Of a stretch of DNA of 64,000 nt, positions 43,510-52,931 are shown one piece after another. Under the pieces are notes generated by a model. That model worked only from the letters and a program-made list of their open reading frames with translations. It was not told the origin of the DNA and ran no database searches. Each line of letters starts with the position of its first letter. Within the stretch, counting starts at the first letter, position 1. The position numbers and the translations under genes were made by a program. Origin of the DNA: Aureibaculum sp. 2308TA14-22 (GTDB lineage Bacteria > Bacteroidota > Bacteroidia > Flavobacteriales > Flavobacteriaceae). The stretch is taken from NCBI RefSeq assembly GCF_040538665.1, contig NZ_JBEWXT010000001.1, positions 2,630,501 through 2,694,500 of the forward strand. The letters run 5' to 3'.

Positions 43510-44601
43510 ATGATTGCAAAGACATTCTTTAAAGTATTATTCTCGGCAACTATTCTATTGTCTGTTGTTGCTTCTTGCGAGGAAATTTCTCAAGAAGAAC
43601 CCCCAATGGACGATTGTAAATACAGCTTCCTCAATGAACCTATAGGATTCTGTGGTTTCGATTTTGATAAAGTACCTTATTGTACGGATTGCCCAGATGA
43701 AGAAGGTAAGTTGGGTACTTATAATATTCTAATTGACCAACCCAATGATAAATATAATGATGCAGTACCGCTCAGACCCACGGTTTTAGCCGTGCATGGT
43801 TACTTACCAAATACTGAAGAACCCAATGACCCTTGGGGAGCTTGGACCTTAAATTTAATGCGTAAAAATTTTTGCAAATATGGATATACCGTAGCTTCTT
43901 TAGAGTATCGTCAAGATATAAAGGATTTTTCTAAGCAACCTATTTGCGAAATTCCCGAAATGGAAATCATAAAAACGCATTATAGGGCTATTCAAGATTT
44001 AAGAAAAGCCATTGATAGAATTTATCAAAACCCTGCTGATTATGGTATTGATATCAATAATTTATTCTTATTGGGCAACAGTCAAGGTGGTATGACTGTA
44101 TTAAATGGGATGCTGGCCAAAGATGAGGATGAGTGGTTGTCCGCTTTCCCATCTGAATTTGGCACTATAAAAAATGAATTAGGTCCTTGGGAAGCAAGAC
44201 GCCCTATAAAAGGTATAATTTCAATTGCCGGATCAGTGTATAATCTAGATTTTTTTGACGAAAGCGATAACATTCCTCTTTTCTTGGCCCATGGTGTTTG
44301 TGATGAAGCCGTACCCTACAAAATGGGAGCTTATTATGATTGCTCTTCTGATATAAAAATTCACGGAAGTTATGATATAGCATGTAAGGCAAACCAATTG
44401 AACAAGCCTTATAGCCTACATAGTGTGAAAGGGCTGGGGCATGATTGGACCGAAGAAAAGAACGATGAAATAGCTATAAAAATACGTAATTGGATAAAAG
44501 ACCAAGTTGTTTGTGGTGAACCTAAACAAGAAGAATTTACTACAACAGCTAATGAAGTGAATTGCCCAGAAACAAGTTCAAGCGTTGTAGATTGCAATTA
44601 A
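43510..44601 (+). CDS. Alpha/beta hydrolase (esterase-like) lipoprotein
   Basis: 363 residues with a lipobox (SVVASC, Cys23). The catalytic set is visible: VLAVHGYLP (oxyanion region), nucleophile elbow LLGNSQGGMTV (Ser in G-N-S-Q-G), Asp in AHGVCDEAVPY and His in GLGHDWTEE. Cysteine-rich N-terminal part (CKYS, CGFDF, CTDCPDE) and C-terminus (CPETSSSVVDCN) suggest disulfides outside the cytoplasm. Substrate unknown. Ends before a bidirectional terminator. Confidence 0.8.
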   Translation: MIAKTFFKVLFSATILLSVVASCEEISQEEPPMDDCKYSFLNEPIGFCGFDFDKVPYCTDCPDEEGKLGTYNILIDQPNDKYNDAVPLRPTVLAVHGYLPNTEEPNDPWGAWTLNLMRKNFCKYGYTVASLEYRQDIKDFSKQPICEIPEMEIIKTHYRAIQDLRKAIDRIYQNPADYGIDINNLFLLGNSQGGMTVLNGMLAKDEDEWLSAFPSEFGTIKNELGPWEARRPIKGIISIAGSVYNLDFFDESDNIPLFLAHGVCDEAVPYKMGAYYDCSSDIKIHGSYDIACKANQLNKPYSLHSVKGLGHDWTEEKNDEIAIKIRNWIKDQVVCGEPKQEEFTTTANEVNCPETSSSVVDCN

Positions 44602-44614
44602 GTTCAGAGATAAA

Positions 44615-44641
44615 AAAACCGATACGTTCTGTATCGGTTTT
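44615..44641. terminator. Bidirectional terminator between esterase gene and nqrF
   Basis: An 11-bp stem (AAAACCGATAC / GTATCGGTTTT) with a 5-nt loop, flanked by A- and T-runs on both sides; it closes the nqr operon and the lipoprotein gene. Confidence 0.8.
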
Positions 44642-44664
44642 CTTTATTTTCTAATGTGATGCTT

Positions 44665-45981
44665 TTATCCTCCAAAGTCATCAAATCTGATGTGTTCATC
44701 AGGAATTCCAAAATCCTCACCCATTTTTTGAACCGCTTGGTTCATTAAAGGGGGTCCGCAAAAATAGAGCTCAATGTCTTCCGGGGTTTCGTGATGGTTC
44801 AAATAATTATCGATTACACAATTGTGAATAAAACCAACAAAACCATCACCAGGAGCGTCAATATCTTCTTTAACTTTCCAGTTATCTTCCTCTAAAGGTT
44901 CTGACAAGGCCATGTAGAATTTAAAATTTGGGAAATCCTTCTCTAAATCTCTAAAATGATCTATGTAGAAAAGTTCGCGTTTAGAACGCCCACCATACCA
45001 ATAGGTAACTTTCCTACCTGTTTTAAGCGTTTTGAATAGATGGTACAAATGCGATCGCATTGGTGCCATACCGGCTCCACCTCCCACATACAACATTTCG
45101 GCATCGGATTCATTGATAAAAAACTCACCATAAGGTCCGGAAATGATTACTTTATCACCTGGTTTTTGATTGAAGATATAAGATGAAGCGACACCAGGAT
45201 TAACATCCATCCATCCATTTTTATTTCTATCCCACGGCGGTGTTGCAATACGTACATTTAACATAATCTCTCTTCCTTCTGCTGGATAGGATGCCATGGA
45301 ATAGGCACGTTCTACCACCTCATCGTTCTTCATGGTCAACGGCCAAAGATTAAACTTATCCCATTCTTCTTGAAATTTGTCAGGCGTTTCATGTTCTTCG
45401 GGATGTGCGGTAATATCCATGTCTTTGTAGTTAATAACACATGGTGGAATTTCAATTTGGATATATCCTCCAGCCTTATAACCCATATCTTCGGGAATTT
45501 CAACAACAAATTCCTTAATAAATGAAGCAACGTTATAATTTCTTACTACCGTAGCTTCCCATTTTTTTATACCAAAAACCTCTTCGGGTATGGTAATGTT
45601 CATGTCTTGTTTTACTTTAACCTGACATGAAAGTCTTGCACCAGCTTGTAATTCTTTACGTGTAAAATGTGGTGTTTCAGTAGGTAGTGCTTCTCCGCCT
45701 CCCTCTAATACATGACATTCGCATTGAATACAAGTTCCACCACCACCACAAGCAGATGGCAAAAATATTTTTTGACCGCTTAAGGTAGTAAGTAAAGTAT
45801 CGCCTGAAGGCACTTCTATTTCTTTCTCTCCGTTAATGGTTATTTTAACAGGACCAGATGGTGCCAGTTTTTGTTTTACAACTAATAAAAGAGTCACCAA
45901 TAACAAAATAATCATTAAAAATGCAATTACCGTAGCTATGATAACTCCTGATGTACTTACTGCTAATAACATATTATTCAT
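44665..45981 (-). CDS. nqrF: Na+-NQR subunit F (NADH dehydrogenase, 2Fe-2S and FAD)
   Basis: 438 residues. N-terminal membrane helix (about 10-35), then a [2Fe-2S] ferredoxin domain with [15 protein letters not shown] and a later LSC (four cysteines), and a ferredoxin-reductase module with RAYSMASYP (FAD) and [14 protein letters not shown] (NADH). It takes electrons from NADH and passes them to the rest of the sodium pump. Overlaps nqrE by 8 nt. Last gene of the operon. Confidence 0.95.
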   Translation of the reverse strand: MNNMLLAVSTSGVIIATVIAFLMIILLLVTLLLVVKQKLAPSGPVKITINGEKEIEVPSGDTLLTTLSGQKIFLPSACGGGGTCIQCECHVLEGGGEALPTETPHFTRKELQAGARLSCQVKVKQDMNITIPEEVFGIKKWEATVVRNYNVASFIKEFVVEIPEDMGYKAGGYIQIEIPPCVINYKDMDITAHPEEHETPDKFQEEWDKFNLWPLTMKNDEVVERAYSMASYPAEGREIMLNVRIATPPWDRNKNGWMDVNPGVASSYIFNQKPGDKVIISGPYGEFFINESDAEMLYVGGGAGMAPMRSHLYHLFKTLKTGRKVTYWYGGRSKRELFYIDHFRDLEKDFPNFKFYMALSEPLEEDNWKVKEDIDAPGDGFVGFIHNCVIDNYLNHHETPEDIELYFCGPPLMNQAVQKMGEDFGIPDEHIRFDDFGG

Positions 45982-46723
45982 TTAAAGCGGTTGTATTTTC
46001 TTCTAATTCTTCTTCCTTATCTTTTAAAATGTCGGCATCATTATCTTTTTCATTATCCATCTGAATGGCTTGTTCAGTTGCCACAGGAGCATCACTTCCA
46101 TCATCGCCACCAGTTAACATTCCTCCAAAGCTCATAAATCCAATTGCCATTAATCCTGTAAGGATAAATGTTATCCCTAAACCTCGCAATGCTGGTGGTA
46201 CTGATGAATATCTGATTTTTTCGCGAATGGCCGCAATAGCCAATATGGCTAAAAAGAAGCCGATACCAGAACCAACACCATAAGTTAAGGCTTCAGATAA
46301 GGTTGGAATTTCACGAGACTGCATAAATAATGAGCCTCCTAAAATAGCACAGTTTACTGCAATTAACGGTAAAAATATACCTAATGAATTGTATAACGCA
46401 GGTGCAAATTTCTCAACTACAATCTCAACCAATTGCACCATTGTTGCGATGGTTGCTATAAACATGATAAAGGATAAAAAGCTTAAATCGTAAGCGGCAT
46501 ATTCTTCGCCCAACCAAGATAAAGCTCCTTCTTGCAGTATGTATTGATCTAACAACCAGTTTAACGGTACCGTTACCGCCAATACAAAGATTACGGCAGC
46601 ACCAAGACCTACTGCGGTCGATACTTTTTTAGATACCGCTAAGTAAGAACACATTCCCAAGAAATATGCAAATACCATGTTATCTACAAAAATCGATTTA
46701 AAAAATAATTCTAAATATTCCAT
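45974..46723 (-). CDS. nqrE: Na+-NQR subunit E
   Basis: 249 residues, longer than the usual 198-202 because of an acidic cytoplasmic tail (about 205-249, [18 protein letters not shown]). Six hydrophobic segments fit Nqr[24 protein letters not shown] near the N-terminus carries one of the paired cysteines that hold the membrane Fe-S centre shared with NqrD, the other being in [12 protein letters not shown]. Overlaps nqrF. Confidence 0.93.
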   Translation of the reverse strand: MEYLELFFKSIFVDNMVFAYFLGMCSYLAVSKKVSTAVGLGAAVIFVLAVTVPLNWLLDQYILQEGALSWLGEEYAAYDLSFLSFIMFIATIATMVQLVEIVVEKFAPALYNSLGIFLPLIAVNCAILGGSLFMQSREIPTLSEALTYGVGSGIGFFLAILAIAAIREKIRYSSVPPALRGLGITFILTGLMAIGFMSFGGMLTGGDDGSDAPVATEQAIQMDNEKDNDADILKDKEEELEENTTALNE

Positions 46724-46738
46724 ATATTATTTATTGAG

Positions 46739-46759
46739 ATTCTGAAACGAGTTCAGAAT
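46739..46759. repeat. Hairpin between nqrD and nqrE
   Basis: An 8-bp stem ATTCTGAA / TTCAGAAT with a 5-nt loop, followed by GACGCTCTGCGTC; belongs to the same kind of intergenic hairpin as 3786-3885. Confidence 0.5.
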
Positions 46760-46771
46760 GACGCTCTGCGT

Positions 46772-47461
46772 CTAATGTTCTTCTATTAACTCTTTATTTC
46801 TACTACGCTGTACCCAAATTATGATTCCAACAACAATTAATGCCATTGGAGGCAATACCATAAAGCCGTTATTTTCATAGCCTATGCTGTATAGTCCTGT
46901 TTTTTCAACAGGGTCACCTAACACTTTAAGTCCGAACAACGTACCAGAACCTAATAATTCTCTGAAAAAACCAACAATAATTAAAATGATACCATAACCA
47001 GCGGCATTACCAATTCCGTCAAGGAAAGACCGCCATGGTTTCTCGGCCAAGGCAAAAGCTTCAAAGCGTCCCATAATAATACAGTTAGTAATAATCAGAC
47101 CAATGAATACCGATAATTCTTTACTTAGGGTATATGCAAATGCTTTTAATACTTGATCTACAATAATTACTAAGGTAGCAACAACAATCAATTGAACGAT
47201 AATTCTAATTTTTGATGGGATAATATTTCGCATCAATGAAATAACGACATTACCTACACCCATTACAAACATTACCGATATTGCCATTACTATAGACGGT
47301 TTTAACTGTGCGGTAATTGCCAAAGCGGAACAAATACCCAATACCTGTATGGTTATAGGGTTATTGTCCGTTAGCGGATCGCTCAAGAGTTTTCTGTTTT
47401 TTTTGGAAAACAAAGGTTCTTTAGGAGCTTTTATTACTTCTTTTTCTGCTACTTCTGCCAT
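46772..47461 (-). CDS. nqrD: Na+-NQR subunit D
   Basis: 229 residues with six hydrophobic segments after a charged N-terminal 25 residues (KEVIKAPKEPLFSKKNRKLLSDPL). LGICSALAITAQLKPS and ITNCIIMGRFEAFAL carry the conserved cysteines for the Fe-S centre between NqrD and NqrE. Starts 2 nt after the nqrC stop, within the operon. Confidence 0.93.
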   Translation of the reverse strand: MAEVAEKEVIKAPKEPLFSKKNRKLLSDPLTDNNPITIQVLGICSALAITAQLKPSIVMAISVMFVMGVGNVVISLMRNIIPSKIRIIVQLIVVATLVIIVDQVLKAFAYTLSKELSVFIGLIITNCIIMGRFEAFALAEKPWRSFLDGIGNAAGYGIILIIVGFFRELLGSGTLFGLKVLGDPVEKTGLYSIGYENNGFMVLPPMALIVVGIIIWVQRSRNKELIEEH

Positions 47462-47463
47462 AA

Positions 47464-48213
47464 TTATTTTAATGTTTTAAAATAAGGTACATACATTCTT
47501 AAATCTTTCTTTATCATTGCGGTAACACCATCACCCGTGATGGTTGAACCTGCTATAGCATCTACTTCATGATCGTTTTTATCGTTATTTTTAGGATCTG
47601 CATTTGCCTTAGCAACCGTAATACCTTTAAACATACCTGATTCATTTAATAAGTGCTCGCCAGAAAAATCATCCATAAAATAGCGTTGTTTAATCTCTGC
47701 ACCTAACCCAGGTGTTTCCCCTTTATGATCAAAAAACACCCCTTGTACAGTCATTGATTTATCCAAGGCTACAAAGCCCCAAATAGCATCCCATAATCCT
47801 TTACCACGAATAGGAACTACATAAATTGGCTCACCCTCTTTTTCTCCTTCAAACAAAGGCAATCTACGTTGATAGTCCGGATCTTTAGCTTTTGCTTCTT
47901 CCTTTTTTATATCTATCAAATACGCTTCAGGCTCTTCGATAACTTCATCTCCTTGAATTACATATTGCTTTTTGATGGTGCTATTAAAAACTTCTTCAAC
48001 CCTATCTGTTGAAACAAAAGCTACATCATTAGCCCCTTCATTGTCGTTAATACCCATTGCGTACAATATGTTCTGTTGTTTTTCAAAACGTTCATTGGCT
48101 TTAACCAAAGGTTTTAACCCTTGTGCCAGTCCCGCCAATATAGAACCTACTACAAATACCATTACGATGGCAAAAATAACGGTATAACTATTTTTATCTG
48201 TGTTAATTGCCAT
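47464..48213 (-). CDS. nqrC: Na+-NQR subunit C (covalent FMN)
   Basis: 249 residues. N-terminal membrane helix (about 10-32) and a periplasmic FMN-binding domain. The flavin attachment site is AIAGSTITGDGV with Thr224; the common ApbE motif is SGAT, so the third residue differs (Ser for Ala). FMN would be attached by ApbE (29215-30222). 3 nt after nqrB. Confidence 0.93.
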   Translation of the reverse strand: MAINTDKNSYTVIFAIVMVFVVGSILAGLAQGLKPLVKANERFEKQQNILYAMGINDNEGANDVAFVSTDRVEEVFNSTIKKQYVIQGDEVIEEPEAYLIDIKKEEAKAKDPDYQRRLPLFEGEKEGEPIYVVPIRGKGLWDAIWGFVALDKSMTVQGVFFDHKGETPGLGAEIKQRYFMDDFSGEHLLNESGMFKGITVAKANADPKNNDKNDHEVDAIAGSTITGDGVTAMIKKDLRMYVPYFKTLK

Positions 48214-48216
48214 AAC

Positions 48217-49455
48217 TTAAGCTGTTTTTAATTTTGCTCTTCTTAATCTTTTTTTGACATTGCCCTGCACCACATAATGGTCTATTGTTGGTGCAAATAC
48301 ATTCATTAATAATATTGACAACATAATACCTTCTGGATAAGCGGGGTTAAATACGCGAATCATAATAGCAATAAAGCCTATCAGGAAACCGTAAATCCAT
48401 TTTCCTTTATTGGTTTGCGATGCAGTTACCGGATCGGTAGCCATAAAAACAACACCAAATGCAAATCCTCCTATGAGTAGGTGCCTCCAAAATTCCGTAC
48501 TCATTAATCCGTAAAATTTACTGGTTTCGGTAATCCATCCCGCATCTACAACCATATTGAAAATATAACCCATTACCACGGCACCAAGAACTGCACTAAG
48601 CATAATACGCCAACTTCCAATTTTAGTAAAAATTAGAAACGCAGCTCCAAGAAGAATCAATAGTGTTGATGTTTCTCCAATAGACCCTGGAATAAAACCA
48701 AAAAAGGCATTCCATGAATCTGCGGCCGTATCCATAGTGCCAGCAACATTTTGTGCTAAACTACCCATGATAGTTTCGCCCGAAATGGCATCGGCAGTTG
48801 AGCCATTTGCAATTTCGTTAGCTCTTTCTTTTGCACCGTGTACCCAAACTTTGTCACCACTCATCCAAGTCGGGTAGGCAAAGAATAAAAAGGCTCTAAT
48901 GGTTAAAGCGGGATTCAAAATATTCATTCCCGTACCACCAAATACTTCTTTTCCGATAACTACACCGAAAATTACAGCGATAATCAACATCCAGTATGGT
49001 GTATCTATTGGTATAATTAGCGGTACTAACATCCCTGTAACCAAATACCCTTCTTCTACTTCATGTCCCTTAATTACAGCAAAAACAAATTCAACCGCTA
49101 GACCAACACCATAAGAAATGATGATTAATGGAAGGGTTTTCCAAAAACCGAGGCTAAAATTTTGAAGTGTCCAAAATTCACTGCTAAAAAAACCGCTAGA
49201 TACCGCTTGTATTTCGCCTGTGGCCAAATAGTGCTGGTAACCGGCATTGAACATACCAAAAATCAAACACGGAATCAATGCCATAATTACGGTATTCATG
49301 GTCCGTTTTAAATCATCAGCTGCTTTAATGTGAGTGCCTGCGTGTGTGGTTTCGTTAGGTGAATATAAAAAGGTATGTATTGCATTAAAAGCCGGAGCCA
49401 TTTTTGTACCTCTATATTTTTCCTTTATTTTATGTAAGTTCTGTTTTAAACCCAT
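48217..49455 (-). CDS. nqrB: Na+-NQR subunit B (covalent FMN)
   Basis: 412 residues, about ten membrane segments. Sequences such as GKEVFGGTGMNILNPAL and FMATDPVTASQTNKGKWIYG are typical. The segment where the FMN-bearing threonine is expected reads AISGETIMGS (Thr228), against SGAT in most NqrB proteins. It forms the sodium channel and passes electrons towards riboflavin and ubiquinone or menaquinone. 62 nt after nqrA, with a small hairpin between. Confidence 0.94.
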   Translation of the reverse strand: MGLKQNLHKIKEKYRGTKMAPAFNAIHTFLYSPNETTHAGTHIKAADDLKRTMNTVIMALIPCLIFGMFNAGYQHYLATGEIQAVSSGFFSSEFWTLQNFSLGFWKTLPLIIISYGVGLAVEFVFAVIKGHEVEEGYLVTGMLVPLIIPIDTPYWMLIIAVIFGVVIGKEVFGGTGMNILNPALTIRAFLFFAYPTWMSGDKVWVHGAKERANEIANGSTADAISGETIMGSLAQNVAGTMDTAADSWNAFFGFIPGSIGETSTLLILLGAAFLIFTKIGSWRIMLSAVLGAVVMGYIFNMVVDAGWITETSKFYGLMSTEFWRHLLIGGFAFGVVFMATDPVTASQTNKGKWIYGFLIGFIAIMIRVFNPAYPEGIMLSILLMNVFAPTIDHYVVQGNVKKRLRRAKLKTA

Positions 49456-49471
49456 TGTCTTTTATTTATTC

Positions 49472-49489
49472 TCTCGACTCCGCTCGAGA
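49472..49489. repeat. Hairpin between nqrA and nqrB
   Basis: TCTCGA / TCGAGA with a 6-nt loop, followed by TGACA; a common short intergenic hairpin type in flavobacteria. Confidence 0.45.
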
Positions 49490-49517
49490 TGACATTTCAA
49501 TTGACTTTTGTTATTTT

Positions 49518-50864
49518 TTAACCTATTTCTTCAAACATTAAATCTAAACCTTCTCTTATAATTTTTTGATGGGGTTGTTTGGAAACACATACAAATTCTG
49601 TCAAAGCAAAATCTTCCGGTGCAACCTCGTACATTCCCAAGGCTTCCATTTCATCCAAATCTTGATACATGCACGCTTTAAGAATTTGCATTGGGTAAAT
49701 ATCTAAGGGAAATACCTGTTCGTAATTACCCGTTAACACAAATGCTCTATGTTCTCCGTTTGTATTGGTATTTAAGTCGTACTTTTTATTAGGTGTTAAC
49801 CATGAAAAAGTTAATGCTCTTGTATTAGAAACTTTATTAAAAACTGGTTTGTTCCACCCAAAAAATTCATAATCGTCACCTTCTGGAATTGCTGTTAACT
49901 GATTATCATAATATCCCAAATAATCTTCTTGAGATACTTGTTTTCCAGAAAGTACATTACCACTTATAATTCTTGTGTTACTATCTAAATTTTCTGAAAC
50001 AATATCAGCAATACTAGCTCCGGCAACAACCTCTACATAATTATTTTTAATAAATTGAGATCCTGTCAAAGCAATGGTTCTTTTGATGTTAAACTTACCT
50101 GTAAGCAGCAATTCGCCCATAACAACCAGGTCTTGTGGTGTAACCACCCAGACAACTTCGCCTTTATTTATCGGGTCTAATTTAGCGATTTGAGTTCCCA
50201 CATTACCACTTGGGTGTGGTCCAGAAACCTTGTGAATTTCCGCACCAGATACGTTAGCCAGTGGTGAATTGGATTTTTTACCTATACTTATATGTACTTT
50301 ACCTTCAGTTAATTTTGACAATGCTGTTATCGCAGCCTGCAATTCAGCTTCTTTGCCCTGTAAGGTATAATCATAATCAGCAGCTAACGGGGCACTGGCA
50401 TATGCGGAAATAAATATAGCTTTTGGTGCTTCATTAGGGTTTGCAATAACATCATAAGGACGTTTTTTAATAAATGGCCAACAACCTGAGGCTAATAAGT
50501 GTGTTTTAATTTCTTCAGCAGTTAAATCATTAGCATTTTTTTTACCAAAGTCTTTATATTCCTGTTGCTTGTCTGCTAAAATTTTAATTTCTAAAATTCT
50601 TCGTTTAGCACCTCTAACAATTTCTATTACCTCTCCACTTACAGGCGAGGGAAACATCATATCTTCATGCTGTTTAGAATGAAAAATAGCTTCACCAGCT
50701 TTAACTTCTGCTCCTTCTCTTACGATAAGTCTAGGTGTAATTTTGTGGAAATCTTCAGGCTTTAAAGCATAAACATTAGCAAAGGGAAGTGTGTTTGTTA
50801 CCTTTTCGGCTTCGCCCACAAGCCTAATATCTAAGCCTTTTTTGATACGAATGTCTTTTGACAT
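49518..50864 (-). CDS. nqrA: Na+-NQR subunit A
   Basis: 448 residues, soluble, normal length. N-terminal barrel with IKKGLDIRLVGEAEK and FPSPVSGEVIEIVRGAKRRILEI (biotinyl-like), Rossmann-like middle, and a C-terminal segment ending KIIREGLDLMFEEIG. First gene of the operon, with a promoter -7 box 40 nt upstream. Confidence 0.94.
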   Translation of the reverse strand: MSKDIRIKKGLDIRLVGEAEKVTNTLPFANVYALKPEDFHKITPRLIVREGAEVKAGEAIFHSKQHEDMMFPSPVSGEVIEIVRGAKRRILEIKILADKQQEYKDFGKKNANDLTAEEIKTHLLASGCWPFIKKRPYDVIANPNEAPKAIFISAYASAPLAADYDYTLQGKEAELQAAITALSKLTEGKVHISIGKKSNSPLANVSGAEIHKVSGPHPSGNVGTQIAKLDPINKGEVVWVVTPQDLVVMGELLLTGKFNIKRTIALTGSQFIKNNYVEVVAGASIADIVSENLDSNTRIISGNVLSGKQVSQEDYLGYYDNQLTAIPEGDDYEFFGWNKPVFNKVSNTRALTFSWLTPNKKYDLNTNTNGEHRAFVLTGNYEQVFPLDIYPMQILKACMYQDLDEMEALGMYEVAPEDFALTEFVCVSKQPHQKIIREGLDLMFEEIG

Positions 50865-50903
50865 ATTAATTTAGTATAGTTAATTATCAATAAAAAACGG
50901 TGC

Positions 50904-50911
50904 AAATTTAA
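50904..50911 (-). promoter_or_regulatory. -7 promoter element of the nqr operon
   Basis: On the minus strand TAAATTTG matches TAnnTTTG, 40 nt before the nqrA start. No clear -33 box is seen. The rest of the 217-nt gap to the next gene is AT-rich and unstructured. Confidence 0.45.
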
Positions 50912-51081
50912 TTATTTTGTACGTGTTTTCTATGTTTTTATATGATAAATTATTATTTATAATAATTCTAAATAACAATTTATTTATCCATAAGAAACTT
51001 ATAAAATCAAACCCTTTTAAGAAAACCAAATTAAATGATTAGTTTTGGTATAACTTTTGTTTTATTTACCCAAAATAATCA

Positions 51082-52341
51082 ATGTTGCATTATAGATTAC
51101 ATTTTATAGTCACTTTATTTTTTCTAGCATCAATTGGCATAAGCAATGCTCAATCTGGTGTTATTATTAATCCTCCGGAATATATAAAAACAATAGTACT
51201 GAGATCAAGACAGGTAAATAATTACGCACCTATTGTAAAATTAGGTGAACCCTTAATTTTAATGTTTGACGATCTTAGCGATAGCCAAGCAGAGTATTCT
51301 TATAAAATTGAACATTATGATTATGACTGGAAAATTTCTAAGTTAATAGCTACAGAATTTATTAATGGATATGATAATGATTGGATTAGAGACTTTGAAA
51401 ACTCTTTTAATACGCTACAGCCCTACACACACTACAGGCTAACTATTCCAAATGAAAAAACACAAATAAAATTAAGTGGCAATTACTTGATTACCGTTTT
51501 AGATGAAAATGATAAAATTTTATTTACCAGACCTTTTATAATTTATCAACCGTTAGTTAGTGTTGGTGTGAGTACACATAAAAGTAGGGATGTTGCAACC
51601 ATTAACTCAAAACAAAATATAGAATTTAGTGTCAATCATCCTGATTTACTTATCAACAATCCTAGTCAAGAAATAAAAGTAGCAATCTATCAAAATAATG
51701 ACTGGAATACAGTTGTAAAAAATATAAAACCACAATTTTACAGAGGTACACAGTTGTTATATAAGTATTCGGAAAAAGCTTCGTTTTGGGCTGGAAATGA
51801 ATATTTATTTTTTGACACCAAACAAATTAGAACTGCCAACAACAATATCGCTAAAAGTCGTCTTGACGGGCTGTTCAACACATATTTATACACAGATGAA
51901 ATGCGTAAAAACAAACCCTATACGTTCTACCCTGACGTTAATGGTAATTTTATAATTAGGACTATTGATAGTGATACAAATGCTACTGAAGCCGATTATT
52001 CTTATGTACATTTTACTCTTGAAGCCCACACCGATACTGGCGAAGATGATATTTATGTTTATGGCGATTTTAACGATTGGCAACTGACTGATGAAAATAA
52101 AATGTACTATAACGAACGTCTTAAATTATATACCTGCACTATTTTGCTAAAACAAGGTTTTTATAATTATACCTATGTAACCGCAGATGATAAAGGTCAA
52201 ATAAATAACCACGCCATTGAAGGTTCTTTTTACCAAACAGAAAACGATTATTCTGTACTTGTTTATTATAAACCAATTGGAAGCAGATACGACCAAGTTA
52301 TTGGCTATGGCCGAGCCAATTCTGAAAACTTACGCAACTAA
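51082..52341 (+). CDS. Type IX secretion system plug-domain protein (DUF5103)
   Basis: 419 residues, signal peptide (ISNAQ near 20-24). N-terminal domain with VLRSRQVNNYAPIVKLGEPLILMFDDL and YSYKIEHYDYDWK, and later DDIYVYGDFNDWQLTDENKMYYNERLKLY, typical of the plug-like DUF5103 proteins. In Flavobacterium johnsoniae the Plug protein closes the periplasmic side of the SprA translocon. No other secretion gene is adjacent. Normal length (about 420). Confidence 0.85.
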   Translation: MLHYRLHFIVTLFFLASIGISNAQSGVIINPPEYIKTIVLRSRQVNNYAPIVKLGEPLILMFDDLSDSQAEYSYKIEHYDYDWKISKLIATEFINGYDNDWIRDFENSFNTLQPYTHYRLTIPNEKTQIKLSGNYLITVLDENDKILFTRPFIIYQPLVSVGVSTHKSRDVATINSKQNIEFSVNHPDLLINNPSQEIKVAIYQNNDWNTVVKNIKPQFYRGTQLLYKYSEKASFWAGNEYLFFDTKQIRTANNNIAKSRLDGLFNTYLYTDEMRKNKPYTFYPDVNGNFIIRTIDSDTNATEADYSYVHFTLEAHTDTGEDDIYVYGDFNDWQLTDENKMYYNERLKLYTCTILLKQGFYNYTYVTADDKGQINNHAIEGSFYQTENDYSVLVYYKPIGSRYDQVIGYGRANSENLRN

Positions 52342-52431
52342 AACCTTTTCTCTGTATCTACTTTGTACAAACTCTGAATGTTTGAATAAAAATATTCTTA
52401 TATTTGTGATAATATTCACCACTATTTAGCT

Positions 52432-52818
52432 ATGGTACAGCAAGTAACAAAAGGAATTAAAATATCTGTAAAGACAAAATTTGAAGGCATTAGCCATCAG
52501 AGCAACAGACTATTTTTTACCTTTAGCTACCAAATTACCATTGAAAATCAAAGCAATGCGTCTGTTCAATTAATAAGCCGCCATTGGAAAATATTCGACG
52601 CTTTAAAAAGTCTCGAAATTGTAGAGGGAGATGGTGTTATTGGTAAAAAACCCGTTTTAGCACCAAAAAAATCTTATACATATAGCTCTTATTGCAACCT
52701 TACTTCGCCAACAGGAGCCATGAAAGGGTTTTACAATATGATTAATTTTACCAATACCAGTAGGTTTAAAGTTCAGATACCTTCTTTTCAATTGACCGTG
52801 CCGGCTATATTGAATTAG
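52432..52818 (+). CDS. apaG: ApaG domain protein (Co2+/Mg2+ efflux family)
   Basis: 128 residues. Fibronectin-III-like ApaG fold: FFTFSYQITIENQSNASVQLISRHWKIFDA, VEGDGVIGKKPVLAPKKSYTYSS (the GxGxxG loop) and GAMKGFYNM. ApaG proteins bind pyrophosphate-type ligands and are linked to metal efflux in Salmonella by phenotype only. Followed by a palindrome at 52834-52852. Confidence 0.92.
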   Translation: MVQQVTKGIKISVKTKFEGISHQSNRLFFTFSYQITIENQSNASVQLISRHWKIFDALKSLEIVEGDGVIGKKPVLAPKKSYTYSSYCNLTSPTGAMKGFYNMINFTNTSRFKVQIPSFQLTVPAILN

Positions 52819-52833
52819 ATAGAAGCCTTCCCT

Positions 52834-52852
52834 AACCCCTTTCAAAGGGGTT
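52834..52852. repeat. Intergenic palindrome
   Basis: AACCCCTTT / AAAGGGGTT with a 1-nt centre. Related to the hairpins at 1437-1459 and 58998-59016 by the CCCC...GGGG arms. May act as a weak terminator after apaG. Confidence 0.5.
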
Positions 52853-52931
52853 GGAATTATTACTCGTTTTTTTGTAGTTTAGCTTTACCAAATTTAGAAT
52901 GGAATTTTTAAGATTCATTCTCGAATGATTT

